From VRUE01 sp036271315 (GTDB taxonomy: Bacteria > Actinomycetota > Thermoleophilia > Solirubrobacterales > 70-9), in the NCBI GenBank assembly GCA_036271315.1, contig DATBAV010000012.1, forward strand, positions 14,249 to 78,248: a stretch of 64,000 nt of DNA. The letters are read 5' to 3'. Under the pieces are notes generated by a model. The model was not told where the DNA came from. It was given only the letters and a program-made list of their open reading frames with translations, and ran no database searches. Both the position numbers and the translations under genes were made by a program. Below are positions 41,159 to 49,094 of the stretch, in pieces. The first letter of the stretch is position 1. Each line of letters begins with the position of its first letter.

Positions 41159-43654
41159 ATGAGCGGCAGCTACGACCCCAAGGCAATCGAGCGCAAGTGG
41201 CAGCAGGTCTGGGCCGAGGAGAAGACCTGGGAGGTCGCCAACCCTGGCCAGCCCGGCTTCGATGACACCAAGCCGAAGTCCTACGTGCTGGAGATGCTGC
41301 CCTACCCCTCGGGCGAACCCCACGTCGGTCACCTCAAGTGCTACGCGGTCGGCGACGCGATCGCCCACTTCCGCCGCCGCAGCGGCTTCGAGGTGATCCA
41401 CCCGATGGGCTACGACTCCTTCGGCCTGCCGGCGGAGAACAACGCGATCAAAACCGGCGAGGCGCCGCGGGTCGCCACCGAGCGCTCGATCGCCTCCTTT
41501 CAGCGCCAGTTCCGCGAGTGGGGGATCTCGATCGACTGGTCGCGCGAACTGGCCACCCACACGCCCGAGTACTACCGCTGGACCCAGTGGATCTTCCTGC
41601 GCCTGCTCGAGCACGGTCTCGCCTACCGCACCGAAGCGCCGGTGCAGTGGTGTCCCAAGGACGCCACCGTGCTCGCCAACGAGCAGGTCGTCGACGGCCG
41701 CTGCGAGCGCTGCGGCACCGAGGTCGTGCAGCGCAAGCTCGAGCAGTGGTTCTTCAAGATCACCGACTACGCCGAGCGCCTGCTCGCCGACTTCGAGCGG
41801 CTCGAGTCCTGGCCCGAGCACGTGATCACGATGCAGCGCAACTGGATCGGCCGCTCGGAGGGGGCGGAAGTGACCTTTCGCTGCGAGGAAGTCGGCCTTG
41901 ACTTCCCAGTCTTCACCACTCGCCCGGACACGCTCTTCGGCGCGACCTTCTTCGTCCTCGCGCCCGAGCACCCCGAGCTCGAGCGGCTCGTCGCCGGCAC
42001 GCCGGCTGAGACGGCGGTGCGCGAGTACGTCGACCGCGCCGCCCGCGAGTCGAGCGAGGACCGCGGTGCCGAGGACCGCGAGAAGACCGGCGTGCCGCTC
42101 GGCCGCAGCGTCGTCAACCCGGTCAACGGCGAGGAGATCCCGATGTTCGTCGCCGACTACGTGCTGATGGAGTACGGCACCGGCGCGATCATGGCGGTGC
42201 CGGGCCACGACGAGCGCGACTACGCCTTCGCCAAGGCCTTCGAGCTGCCAATCCGCCGCGTGATCGAGGGCAGCGATGACGAGAGCGGTCGCGATGAGGA
42301 GGGCCTGCCCTATCCCGGAGACGGCCCGATGACCGGCTCGGGGCGCTTCGACGGCAAGGGCAACCGCGACGCCTACGCCGAGATTGTCGCCTGGCTGGCC
42401 GAGGAGGGCCGCGGCGAGACCGCCGTCAACTACCGCCTGCGCGACTGGCTGGTCTCGCGCCAGCGCTACTGGGGCGCGCCGATCCCGATCGTCTACTGCG
42501 ATGAGTGCGGGATGGTGCCGGTGCCCGACGAGCAGCTGCCGGTCGAGCTGCCGGAGATTGACGATTACGCGCCGCAGGGCAAGAGCCCGCTGGCGGCGGC
42601 CGAGGACTGGGTCGCGACCGAGTGCCCGCGCTGCGGCAAGCCGGCCCGCCGCGAGACCGACACGATGGACACCTTCGTCGACTCCTCCTGGTACTTCATT
42701 CGCTACCTCGACCCGGGCAACACCGGGGCCGCCTGGGACCGCGCCGCGGCCGAGCACTGGCTGCCGGTCGACCAGTACATCGGCGGGGTCGAGCACGCGA
42801 TCCTGCACCTGATGTACGCGCGCTTCTTCACCAAGGCGCTTGCCGACACCGGCCAGCTCGACGTCCAGGAGCCGTTCGCCAACCTCTTCGCCCAGGGCAT
42901 GATCACCCGCGACGGGGCGAAGATGTCGAAGTCGCGCGGCAACACGGTCAGCCCGGCCGAGTACGTCGAGCGCTACGGCGCCGACACCGCCCGCACCTAC
43001 ATCTGCTTCATGGGCCCGCCCGAGCGCGATGCCGACTGGGCCGACGAGGGGGTAGAGGGCGTCAACCGCTTCCTCTCCCGGCTCTGGCGCCTCTGCGAGG
43101 AGGTCGGAGACAAGGGGGCCGGCGTGGACGTGAGCGGGCTCGAGCTCGGCGGCGACGCCCGGACGCTGTTGGCCAAGGCTCACTGGGCGATCGACAAGGT
43201 GACCCGCGATTTCCAGCGCGGTTTCCAGTTCAACACGGTGATCGCCGCCGTGATGGAGCTGGTCAACGACGCATACCGGCTCAAGGACGGTCTATACGGC
43301 GATCCGGAGGGTGCCGCGACGGTCCGCTTCGCGACGGCGACGGCGGCGTCGCTGATCTTCCCCTTCGCACCGCATCTGGGGGCAGAGATCTGGGAGTGCC
43401 TGCAGGGAGAGAGGGTCTGGGAGCAGCCCTGGCCCGAGGCGGACCCGGCTCTGCTCAGCAGCGACACCGTGACCCTCGTCGTCCAGGTCAACGGCAAGCT
43501 GCGCGATCGGATCGAGGCGGCCGCCGACGCTCCCAAGGACGAGCTGCTGCGCCTCGCCCACGCCAGTGACAAGGTCGCACGGTTCCTCGACGGCAAAGAG
43601 GTCGTCAAGGAGGTCGTCGTACCGGGCAAGCTGGTTAACCTCGTAGTTCGCTGA
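41159..43654 (+). CDS. leuS: Leucyl-tRNA synthetase
   Basis: LeuS charges tRNA-Leu and edits mischarged amino acids. The 831 residues show the class I HIGH-type motif MLPYPSGEPHVGHLKCYAVGD. A zinc-type ribbon (WCPKDATVLANEQVVDGRCERCG) and the CP1 editing domain (FTTRPDTLFGATFFVLAPEH, VPGHDERDYAFA) follow. The second Cys cluster is YCDECGMVPVP...CPRCGKP, and the KMSKS motif is GAKMSKSRGNTVSP. The C-terminal domain ends with a KxVVVPGKLVNLVV segment. Length and order match bacterial LeuS. Confidence 0.98.
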   Translation: MSGSYDPKAIERKWQQVWAEEKTWEVANPGQPGFDDTKPKSYVLEMLPYPSGEPHVGHLKCYAVGDAIAHFRRRSGFEVIHPMGYDSFGLPAENNAIKTGEAPRVATERSIASFQRQFREWGISIDWSRELATHTPEYYRWTQWIFLRLLEHGLAYRTEAPVQWCPKDATVLANEQVVDGRCERCGTEVVQRKLEQWFFKITDYAERLLADFERLESWPEHVITMQRNWIGRSEGAEVTFRCEEVGLDFPVFTTRPDTLFGATFFVLAPEHPELERLVAGTPAETAVREYVDRAARESSEDRGAEDREKTGVPLGRSVVNPVNGEEIPMFVADYVLMEYGTGAIMAVPGHDERDYAFAKAFELPIRRVIEGSDDESGRDEEGLPYPGDGPMTGSGRFDGKGNRDAYAEIVAWLAEEGRGETAVNYRLRDWLVSRQRYWGAPIPIVYCDECGMVPVPDEQLPVELPEIDDYAPQGKSPLAAAEDWVATECPRCGKPARRETDTMDTFVDSSWYFIRYLDPGNTGAAWDRAAAEHWLPVDQYIGGVEHAILHLMYARFFTKALADTGQLDVQEPFANLFAQGMITRDGAKMSKSRGNTVSPAEYVERYGADTARTYICFMGPPERDADWADEGVEGVNRFLSRLWRLCEEVGDKGAGVDVSGLELGGDARTLLAKAHWAIDKVTRDFQRGFQFNTVIAAVMELVNDAYRLKDGLYGDPEGAATVRFATATAASLIFPFAPHLGAEIWECLQGERVWEQPWPEADPALLSSDTVTLVVQVNGKLRDRIEAAADAPKDELLRLAHASDKVARFLDGKEVVKEVVVPGKLVNLVVR

Positions 43655-43695
43655 GCGGTCACGGCTCCGCTCTACTTATCTGGTACAAAGCGCCC

Positions 43696-44094
43696 GTGCT
43701 CGTCAGAAGACACGCCGAGGCCTCGGTCGAGGAATGGCACCGTTTGCGCACCCGCGTGCTGATGGACGCGGGCGAACTCGGCTCGCGCAATCTCTCGGTG
43801 ACCTGGCTCGAGCTTCCCTCGGGTGCCGAGCAGACGCTGCGCTCCGACGAGCAGGCCGAGCAGGCCTACGTGGTCGTGCGCGGCGCCGGCACGATGTCGG
43901 TGGCGGGAGACACCCAGCAGGTCGCCGAGGGCGACCTGATCCTCGTCCCGCCGGCGACCGAGCACGCAATCGCCAACAACGGTGACGACGAGCTCGCCTG
44001 CATCTCGGTGCAGTCGCCTCCGGTTGCCGCCGCTGAGCTCTACAGCGACCAACTAGCAGAGGTCGCCGGCTACGACGAAGATGAGTCGCGGTAA
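43696..44094 (+). CDS. Cupin domain protein
   Basis: This 132-residue single-cupin protein starts at GTG. It has LPSGAEQTLRSDEQAEQAYVVVRGAGTMSVAGDTQQVAEGDLILVPPATEHAIANNG; the second motif keeps a His, while the first lacks the usual HxH pair. Metal binding is therefore uncertain. The last bases lie in the left arm of a 19-bp inverted repeat. TACAAA, a TAnnnA variant of the leaderless -10, lies 6 nt before the start. Confidence 0.82.
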   Translation: MLVRRHAEASVEEWHRLRTRVLMDAGELGSRNLSVTWLELPSGAEQTLRSDEQAEQAYVVVRGAGTMSVAGDTQQVAEGDLILVPPATEHAIANNGDDELACISVQSPPVAAAELYSDQLAEVAGYDEDESR

Positions 44095-44184
44095 GCGGCG
44101 CATCTCGGCGTCCTCGGTCGCTTGCGTGCAGAGCACGCGGCGCTCCCTGCGTCCTTGAGCTGCTTGCTTACCGCGGCTCATCTT
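44078..44184. repeat. 19-bp inverted repeat enclosing type-1 core repeat (minus orientation)
   Basis: Arms 44078-44096 and 44166-44184 are complementary except for one G-T pair and include the cupin stop. The loop holds the type-1 core on the minus strand. Its three blocks are identical to the copy at 48680-48748: CAAGCAGCTCAAGGACG, GTGCTCTGCAC and CGAGGACGCCGAGATGCGCC. The central block forms GCGTGC-TCT-GCACGC here. Confidence 0.85.
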
Positions 44185-44246
44185 GGTTTGAGTTTCTTTT
44201 GAGATAGCGCGCCACGAGTGCGTCGGGACTGGCCAGGGTTCAGTGG

Positions 44247-44849
44247 GTGCCCGATCTCTCCCGCTCTCAGCTAGCCGTCTACGGCGCAATTGCAGTTGCG
44301 CTCCTGCTGCTCGGGGCGCGTGCGATCCGGGCGGAGGGCAACAGCGGTGAAGCCAGCTCGTCGTACTCATCTGACGATGGCGACTACTCATCGGACGGCG
44401 GCAAGGAATTCAGCATCGACAACAGCGGGTCCGGCGGCGATGTCGTCGTTGACGTAACTGGTGCGGTGGCGCGCCCGGGGGTCTACCGGCTGCCGGCGGG
44501 GGCGCGGGTGACCGATGCGGTCGAGCGGGCGGGGGGAGCGAGCGGCGGTGCCCTGCTGGAAGCGATTAACCTCGCCGCGCGCCTGGCCGACGGGCAGCAG
44601 GTGGTGGTGCCAAAGCGGGGCGCGCCGCTCGCGGCGGGCGCCGCGGCGGGCGAAGAAGGCCCGATCAGCCTTGGCACGGCGACGGTCGAGAAACTCGACA
44701 CGATCGACGGCATCGGGCCCGTGACCGCGCAGGACATCGTCGAGTTCCGCGACGAACACGGTGGTCTCTCCTCGATCGACCAGCTCGACCAGGTGAGCGG
44801 GATCGGGCCGGCGACGATGGAGTCGCTGCGCGCCCGCCTGCAGCCCTGA
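44247..44849 (+). CDS. comEA: Competence protein ComEA (SLBB and helix-hairpin-helix)
   Basis: The 200-residue protein has an N-terminal membrane anchor (LAVYGAIAVALLLLGARAI) and a Ser/Asp-rich linker. An SLBB domain (VVDVTGAVARPGVYRLPAGARVTDAVERAGGA) and a C-terminal double helix-hairpin-helix (LDTIDGIGPVTAQDIVEFRDEHG and LDQVSGIGPATMESLRARL) follow. ComEA binds DNA outside the membrane during uptake. It sits 6 bases upstream of comEC, the standard pair. The GTG start gives a complete anchor. Confidence 0.94.
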   Translation: MPDLSRSQLAVYGAIAVALLLLGARAIRAEGNSGEASSSYSSDDGDYSSDGGKEFSIDNSGSGGDVVVDVTGAVARPGVYRLPAGARVTDAVERAGGASGGALLEAINLAARLADGQQVVVPKRGAPLAAGAAAGEEGPISLGTATVEKLDTIDGIGPVTAQDIVEFRDEHGGLSSIDQLDQVSGIGPATMESLRARLQP

Positions 44850-44855
44850 ACGGCG

Positions 44856-46760
44856 ATGCGGGGCGGCCGGCCGAGCGCGGCGACAGTGCTCGGAATGGTC
44901 CTGGTCGTCGCCCTTGCCGTCGGCCATCGCGATCAGATCCGGGCCCGCGCCGAGCGAGCCTTGGGCAGCGACATGCCGGCCCGCGAGGCGGCGCTGGCCC
45001 GCGGCTTCGTCCTCGGCGAGGACGAGCGAATCGATGCGGGCACGGTCGAAGACTTCCGCCGCGCCGGCCTCAGCCACCTGCTGGCAGTCTCCGGGCAGAA
45101 CGTGGCGCTGCTTGCGCTGCTGGCGATGCCGTTGCTGGCCCTCCTTGGCATGCCGCTACGCACCCGCCTGCTCTGGGTCGTCGCCACGATCGCGGTCTAC
45201 GTCCCTCTCGCTGGCGGCGGTCCTTCGATCGTGCGGGCCGGCGTGATGGGAGTGCTGACCCTGCTGGCGACGTTTGCCGGTCGTCGCGCCTCGCGCTTCT
45301 ACGCACTGACGATCGCCGCGATCGTCACCCTGGCGATCGACCCGCGGATCGGCGCCGACGTCGGCTGGCAGCTCAGCTTCGCGGCCGTACTCGGCATCCT
45401 CGCGATCGCCCAGCCGCTACGGAGGGCGATCGTCAGTCGGCTCGGATCGGGGGCCCTGCGGGGAGCACTGGCCGAGGGCGTGGCGGTGACGGTTGCGGCG
45501 ACGCTCGCCACCGCGCCGCTGATCGTCTTTCACTTCGGCGAACTCTCGACCGTGGGTCTCTTCGCCAACCTACTGGCGCTGCCCGCGGTCGCCCCGGCGA
45601 TGTGGCTCGGCATGCTCAGCTCGATCGGCGCCCAGGTACCCGGCTTCCCGGCGGCGATCCCGAACGCGATCGCCGCGCCCCTGCTCGCCTACATCGCCGC
45701 CGTGGCGAGCTGGTGCGGCCGGCCGGGCTGGGCTTGCCTGGAGGTGGATCTGGGTGTCCGCGGCCTAGTTGCGTCCTACGTTGCCCTGACCGCGATGGCG
45801 ATCTCCCTACCGGCATTGCTGCGCCGCCGCCGTATCGCGGCGCTTCGCCGCGAGCGAGGTCCCGGCAGTCCCAGGTGCAACGTTTTCCCACCGTCTCAGG
45901 GCCGTAAAGCGTTGCACCGGTGCTGGCGACCGGCGGCGGCTGGGGTCGCCCTCGTGGTGGTGGTCGCGTTGGTTTGTCTGGGCGCCAACGCAGGGGAGTC
46001 ACCGACCCCGGCCACTCCTGCGTTGCGTATCGACGTTCTCGATGTCGGCCAGGGCGACGCGATCCTCCTGCGGCCGGCGATGGCGCCGCCGGTCCTGATC
46101 GACGGGGGTCCACCGGGAGATGATCTGCTCGCCAAGCTCGAGGACGCCGGCGTCGATTCCCTTGGCGTCGCTCTCGTCACTCACGAACAGTCCGATCACG
46201 CCGGCGGCATCGAAGAACTGTTCCAGCGGCATTTCTCGGTCGGCCGGCTGCTGTACGCGCGACTCGGTCGTCGCTTGCGAGGCGCGGCTGCGGCCACCGG
46301 CGCCGGTCCCGAGCGGGTCGCGGCGGGTGACTCGCTGCGGGTCGGCCGCCTGCGGCTCAGCGTTCTCTGGCCGCCGCCGGAGCTGCTCGACCAACCGCTG
46401 GGCGGTGCCGACCCCAACGCCCAGGCTCTTGTCCTGCTTGCTCGCTGGCGATGGTTCTCGATTCTGCTCACCGCCGACGCCGAGGCGGGAGAAGTGCCGA
46501 TCGACCCCGGGCCGGTGGACGTGCTCAAGGTCGCTCACCACGGCAGTGAAGACGCCGGCCTCGGTGCCCTGCTCGATCGCACGACGCCACGCCTCGCGGT
46601 GATCTCGGTCGGCGCCGACAACCCCTACGGCCATCCTGCCCCCAGCACGCTGGCCGAGCTTGCCCGCCACGGGGTGCAAACGCTGCGAACGGACAGACGT
46701 GGCACCATAGAGCTGGATGTGGATCAGAATTCTTTCGTGGTCCGGGCAGGTGGTGGTTGA
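44856..46760 (+). CDS. comEC: DNA uptake channel protein ComEC
   Basis: The 634-residue protein has the competence membrane domain (DFRRAGLSHLLAVSGQNVALLALLAMPLL; later LLATFAGRRASRFYALTIAA and DVGWQLSFAAVLGILAIAQPL). A C-terminal metallo-beta-lactamase-like domain (IDVLDVGQGDAILLRPAMAPPVLIDGG, VTHEQSDHAGGIEELF, LKVAHHGSEDAG) follows. ComEC forms the inner-membrane channel, and the lactamase domain is thought to degrade one strand. The N-terminal DUF4131/OB part seems shortened, since only about 60 residues precede the GRRxSRFYAL-containing core region. Confidence 0.93.
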   Translation: MRGGRPSAATVLGMVLVVALAVGHRDQIRARAERALGSDMPAREAALARGFVLGEDERIDAGTVEDFRRAGLSHLLAVSGQNVALLALLAMPLLALLGMPLRTRLLWVVATIAVYVPLAGGGPSIVRAGVMGVLTLLATFAGRRASRFYALTIAAIVTLAIDPRIGADVGWQLSFAAVLGILAIAQPLRRAIVSRLGSGALRGALAEGVAVTVAATLATAPLIVFHFGELSTVGLFANLLALPAVAPAMWLGMLSSIGAQVPGFPAAIPNAIAAPLLAYIAAVASWCGRPGWACLEVDLGVRGLVASYVALTAMAISLPALLRRRRIAALRRERGPGSPRCNVFPPSQGRKALHRCWRPAAAGVALVVVVALVCLGANAGESPTPATPALRIDVLDVGQGDAILLRPAMAPPVLIDGGPPGDDLLAKLEDAGVDSLGVALVTHEQSDHAGGIEELFQRHFSVGRLLYARLGRRLRGAAAATGAGPERVAAGDSLRVGRLRLSVLWPPPELLDQPLGGADPNAQALVLLARWRWFSILLTADAEAGEVPIDPGPVDVLKVAHHGSEDAGLGALLDRTTPRLAVISVGADNPYGHPAPSTLAELARHGVQTLRTDRRGTIELDVDQNSFVVRAGGG

Positions 46761-46835
46761 GCTGCCTCAACGGATGGCCGAGGCAAAACTGGGGTTTCGT
46801 CGCCGTGGCTCTCTTGCTCATCCCGACCGGGGTCG

Positions 46836-47681
46836 ATGGACGTAACGGTGGCTTCCAAGGTTGCACACTCATTGACGCGGTCGCTGGGTGGTCTCAGCCT
46901 GGCTGAGGGCAGCATGCTGCTGCGCCTGCGCCGCGCCTCGATCGCGCTGCTCGGCCTCGTCGGTGCCGTTGGTCTCGGCCTGGTCTTCTTCATCTCGCAG
47001 ATCGGTTGGCCGGGGGTTCTCAGCGGGCCGTTGCCGGGGACTCCGAGCCGTGCCGGCACCGTTCACGACGCGATCGCCCTGACGCACCCCGGGCCAGCGA
47101 TCGTGGCCGCGAGGCCGGCAACCGCCGGCACCGGCCAAGGTGCGGGCAGCGCCGCGCGCCGCGTTGCAGCTCCTTCGCACGGCTCCCAGGTCGGCAATTC
47201 TAAGCAGCTGGGGGATAGCGCCGGAGTGCGTCCGGGCCACGGCACCGGCCAGCCGGGATCCTCTCAGCCCGCTCCCGAACCGGCACCGGCGACGCCGGCA
47301 CCCGCTCCTTCGGCGACGCCCACGGTGGCAAGCTCACCGCCGCCGAGCACCAGCGAACCGGTCAAGACGAGCTCGAGCTCCAAGGCAAGCGAAGCCGCAG
47401 TCGCCAAGGCCGTCAGCGACAACAGCAAGTCCGCGGCGGCGACGCCGGCGAAGTCGCAGGGCCAGAAGTCGACCAGGGACGAAGGCTCCTCATCGGGTTC
47501 GACGAAATCGAGCGAAGCATCGAGTGCGAAGGCGAAACGCGACGAAAGCGTCGCCAAGACCAAAGCGAAAGCGTCACCGCCCCCGCCCGCGGCCGCGCCG
47601 GAAAAGAGCGCACCGGCACCTAGTCCCGCGGCGTCGAAGGAAGCCGCCGACGCGGCGAAAGCCAACCAGGCCGCTCACTAG
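46836..47681 (+). CDS. Low-complexity Ala/Pro/Ser/Lys-rich protein with one membrane segment
   Basis: The 281-residue product was not recognised. A single hydrophobic segment (ASIALLGLVGAVGLGLVFFISQI) follows a short N-terminus. The remaining 200 residues are low complexity, rich in Ala, Pro, Ser, Thr and Lys (for example PAPEPAPATPAPAPSATP). This fits an anchored, disordered wall-spanning or secreted tether. The start is uncertain; an ATG at 46914 is equally possible. Glu is mostly GAA. It lies between comEC and holA and overlaps neither. Confidence 0.6.
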   Translation: MDVTVASKVAHSLTRSLGGLSLAEGSMLLRLRRASIALLGLVGAVGLGLVFFISQIGWPGVLSGPLPGTPSRAGTVHDAIALTHPGPAIVAARPATAGTGQGAGSAARRVAAPSHGSQVGNSKQLGDSAGVRPGHGTGQPGSSQPAPEPAPATPAPAPSATPTVASSPPPSTSEPVKTSSSSKASEAAVAKAVSDNSKSAAATPAKSQGQKSTRDEGSSSGSTKSSEASSAKAKRDESVAKTKAKASPPPPAAAPEKSAPAPSPAASKEAADAAKANQAAH

Positions 47682-47684
47682 ACT
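47679..47684 (+). promoter_or_regulatory. -10 hexamer of a leaderless holA transcript
   Basis: TAGACT includes the upstream stop codon and ends 8 nt before the holA ATG. Confidence 0.5.
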
Positions 47685-47692
47685 CGGCCACG

Positions 47693-48664
47693 ATGGCCGC
47701 AGCCCTGGCATCCCTGTACCTGATCGCCGGCACCGATCAGGCGAAGATCGACGCGACGCGCTCGCGCCTGCGTAGCCGTGCCGAAGGTGACGGTGGCACC
47801 GGCGCGCTCGAGGTGTTCGAGGCCAGTGAGGGCAAGGGCTCGCCCGATCACGAGGCGCTGCTGGCGGCGATTCCGGCGATGTCGCTGACCGAGACGCGGC
47901 GCTACCTGCTCGCCGATGGGGTCGATCGCTGGCGCGACCGCCAGCTCAGCGCGGTGGTCGAGGCGATCGGCGCCCTGCCACCCGACCTGACCGTGGTGCT
48001 GATCGCTCGCGCCAAAGCGCCGGCGAAGCTGGCGAAGGCGGTCAAGGCGGCGGCGGGGGAGATCCACGAATTCGAAGCGCCAAAGCCGCGAGAGATGCCG
48101 CGCATCCTGGTCGGCGACGCGAAGCGCCTCGGTTTCGCGCTCGATCCCGCGGCGGCCCGCATCCTCGTCGATCGCATGGGCGCCAGCCCGGTCCGCCTCG
48201 GCAACGAGCTGGAGCGCCTGGCGCTGTGGGCCGGGGAGGGTGGCGCGGTCTCGGCCGCCGACCTCGAAGCGATGGTCTCCGACACTTCCGAGGCGGCGGT
48301 CTGGGCGCTCTCGGACGCGATGCTCGAACGCAACCCGGCGAAGGCGGCCTCCCTGGCCGAGCGGCTGATCTCCCAGGGCGAGAACGTCACCGGCCTGATC
48401 TACGGCCTCGCTTCGCGGCTGCGCAAGGCTTGCACCGCGGCCGCCCAGCTCGAGCAGGGCATACCGGCCAAGCAGGTGGAGTCGAGCCTTGGCATGCACC
48501 CGTACGCGGCCAAGCAGCTGGTCACGCGGCTTGGCAAGACCAATATCGACGCCCTGCGCGCTGCGACTGGGGCGCTTGCCGATTTGGAGGTTTGGTGCCG
48601 AGGGGGCGCTGATTACGGCGACAACGTGGCGCTGACGCTCGCTATTCGCAAAATGACGGTCTAA
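47693..48664 (+). CDS. holA: DNA polymerase III subunit delta
   Basis: HolA opens the sliding clamp as part of the clamp loader. The 323 residues start ASLYLIAGTDQAKIDATRSRLR and show FEASEGKGSPDHEALLAAIPAMSLTETRRYLLADGVDRW. Further on come FEAPKPREMPRILV, ARILVDRMGASPVRLGNELERLALW and the C-terminal IYGLASRLRKACTAAAQLEQG with LADLEVWCRGG. No P-loop is present, as expected for delta. It lies downstream of comEC, the usual location, and converges on rpsT. Confidence 0.92.
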   Translation: MAAALASLYLIAGTDQAKIDATRSRLRSRAEGDGGTGALEVFEASEGKGSPDHEALLAAIPAMSLTETRRYLLADGVDRWRDRQLSAVVEAIGALPPDLTVVLIARAKAPAKLAKAVKAAAGEIHEFEAPKPREMPRILVGDAKRLGFALDPAAARILVDRMGASPVRLGNELERLALWAGEGGAVSAADLEAMVSDTSEAAVWALSDAMLERNPAKAASLAERLISQGENVTGLIYGLASRLRKACTAAAQLEQGIPAKQVESSLGMHPYAAKQLVTRLGKTNIDALRAATGALADLEVWCRGGADYGDNVALTLAIRKMTV

Positions 48665-48667
48665 AGA

Positions 48668-48763
48668 AGGCCGTGAAAACCAAGCAGCTCAAGGACGAGC
48701 GAGGGAATGTGCTCTGCACATGACCGAACGAGGACGCCGAGATGCGCCGGTTTGCAGCGGCCT
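48668..48763. repeat. Imperfect inverted repeat enclosing type-1 core repeat (plus orientation)
   Basis: The outer arms AGGCCG...AAACC (48668-48681) and GGTTT...CGGCCT (48749-48763) surround the type-1 core between convergent holA and rpsT; the right arm includes the rpsT stop. The core blocks match those at 44.1 kb exactly. The central stem is ATGTGC-TCT-GCACAT, where the other copy has GCGTGC-TCT-GCACGC, a compensatory change. Confidence 0.85.
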
Positions 48764-49025
48764 ACGCTCGGGTTGTAGCGATACGTGAAGCGCGGGACTT
48801 CTTGCGGGCGCCAGTGTTCTTGTGCATGGCGCCCTTTTGGACGGCCTTGTCGATCTTCGAGACGAGGACCTTGTGCTCGGCCTCGATCTTGCTCGTATCG
48901 CCCGCCTCCACAGCGGCCTCGAGCCGACGGAAGTAGGTCTTCACCGTGCTCGTGAGCAGGCGGTTCTCCGTACGCTCGCGCTCGCTGCGTAGGATCCGCT
49001 TCTTCTGTGAGGCTATGTTGGCCAT
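48762..49025 (-). CDS. rpsT: 30S ribosomal protein S20
   Basis: The 87 residues match S20: MANIASQKKRILRSERERTENRLLTSTVKTYFRRLEAAV near the start and the basic end KGAMHKNTGARKKSRAS. S20 binds 16S rRNA early in 30S assembly. It is on the minus strand beside holA, as in many bacteria. The upstream region shares a palindromic -10 sequence with divergent murJ and contains GGGCTC-C-GAGCCC, a small hairpin that could be regulatory. Confidence 0.96.
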   Translation of the reverse strand: MANIASQKKRILRSERERTENRLLTSTVKTYFRRLEAAVEAGDTSKIEAEHKVLVSKIDKAVQKGAMHKNTGARKKSRASRIATTRA

Positions 49026-49073
49026 AAGTCATGTGCCTGAGTGGGCTCCGAGCCCCCTCCTGGCGGCCGCCGA

Positions 49074-49081
49074 CTATAGCG
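49074..49081. promoter_or_regulatory. Bidirectional -10 element between rpsT and murJ
   Basis: ACTATAGC reads TATAGC on the plus strand (49076-49081) and TATAGT on the minus strand (49079-49074), so one CTATAG palindrome may serve both promoters. Confidence 0.45.
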
Positions 49082-49094
49082 ACTGAGACCAAGC

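Noticed and set aside
47264..47665. Tandem repeat array or CRISPR-like pattern in the low-complexity gene
   Set aside because: The Ala/Pro/Ser/Lys stretches vary in sequence and period; there is no regular repeat-spacer spacing. No CRISPR array was seen anywhere in the window.
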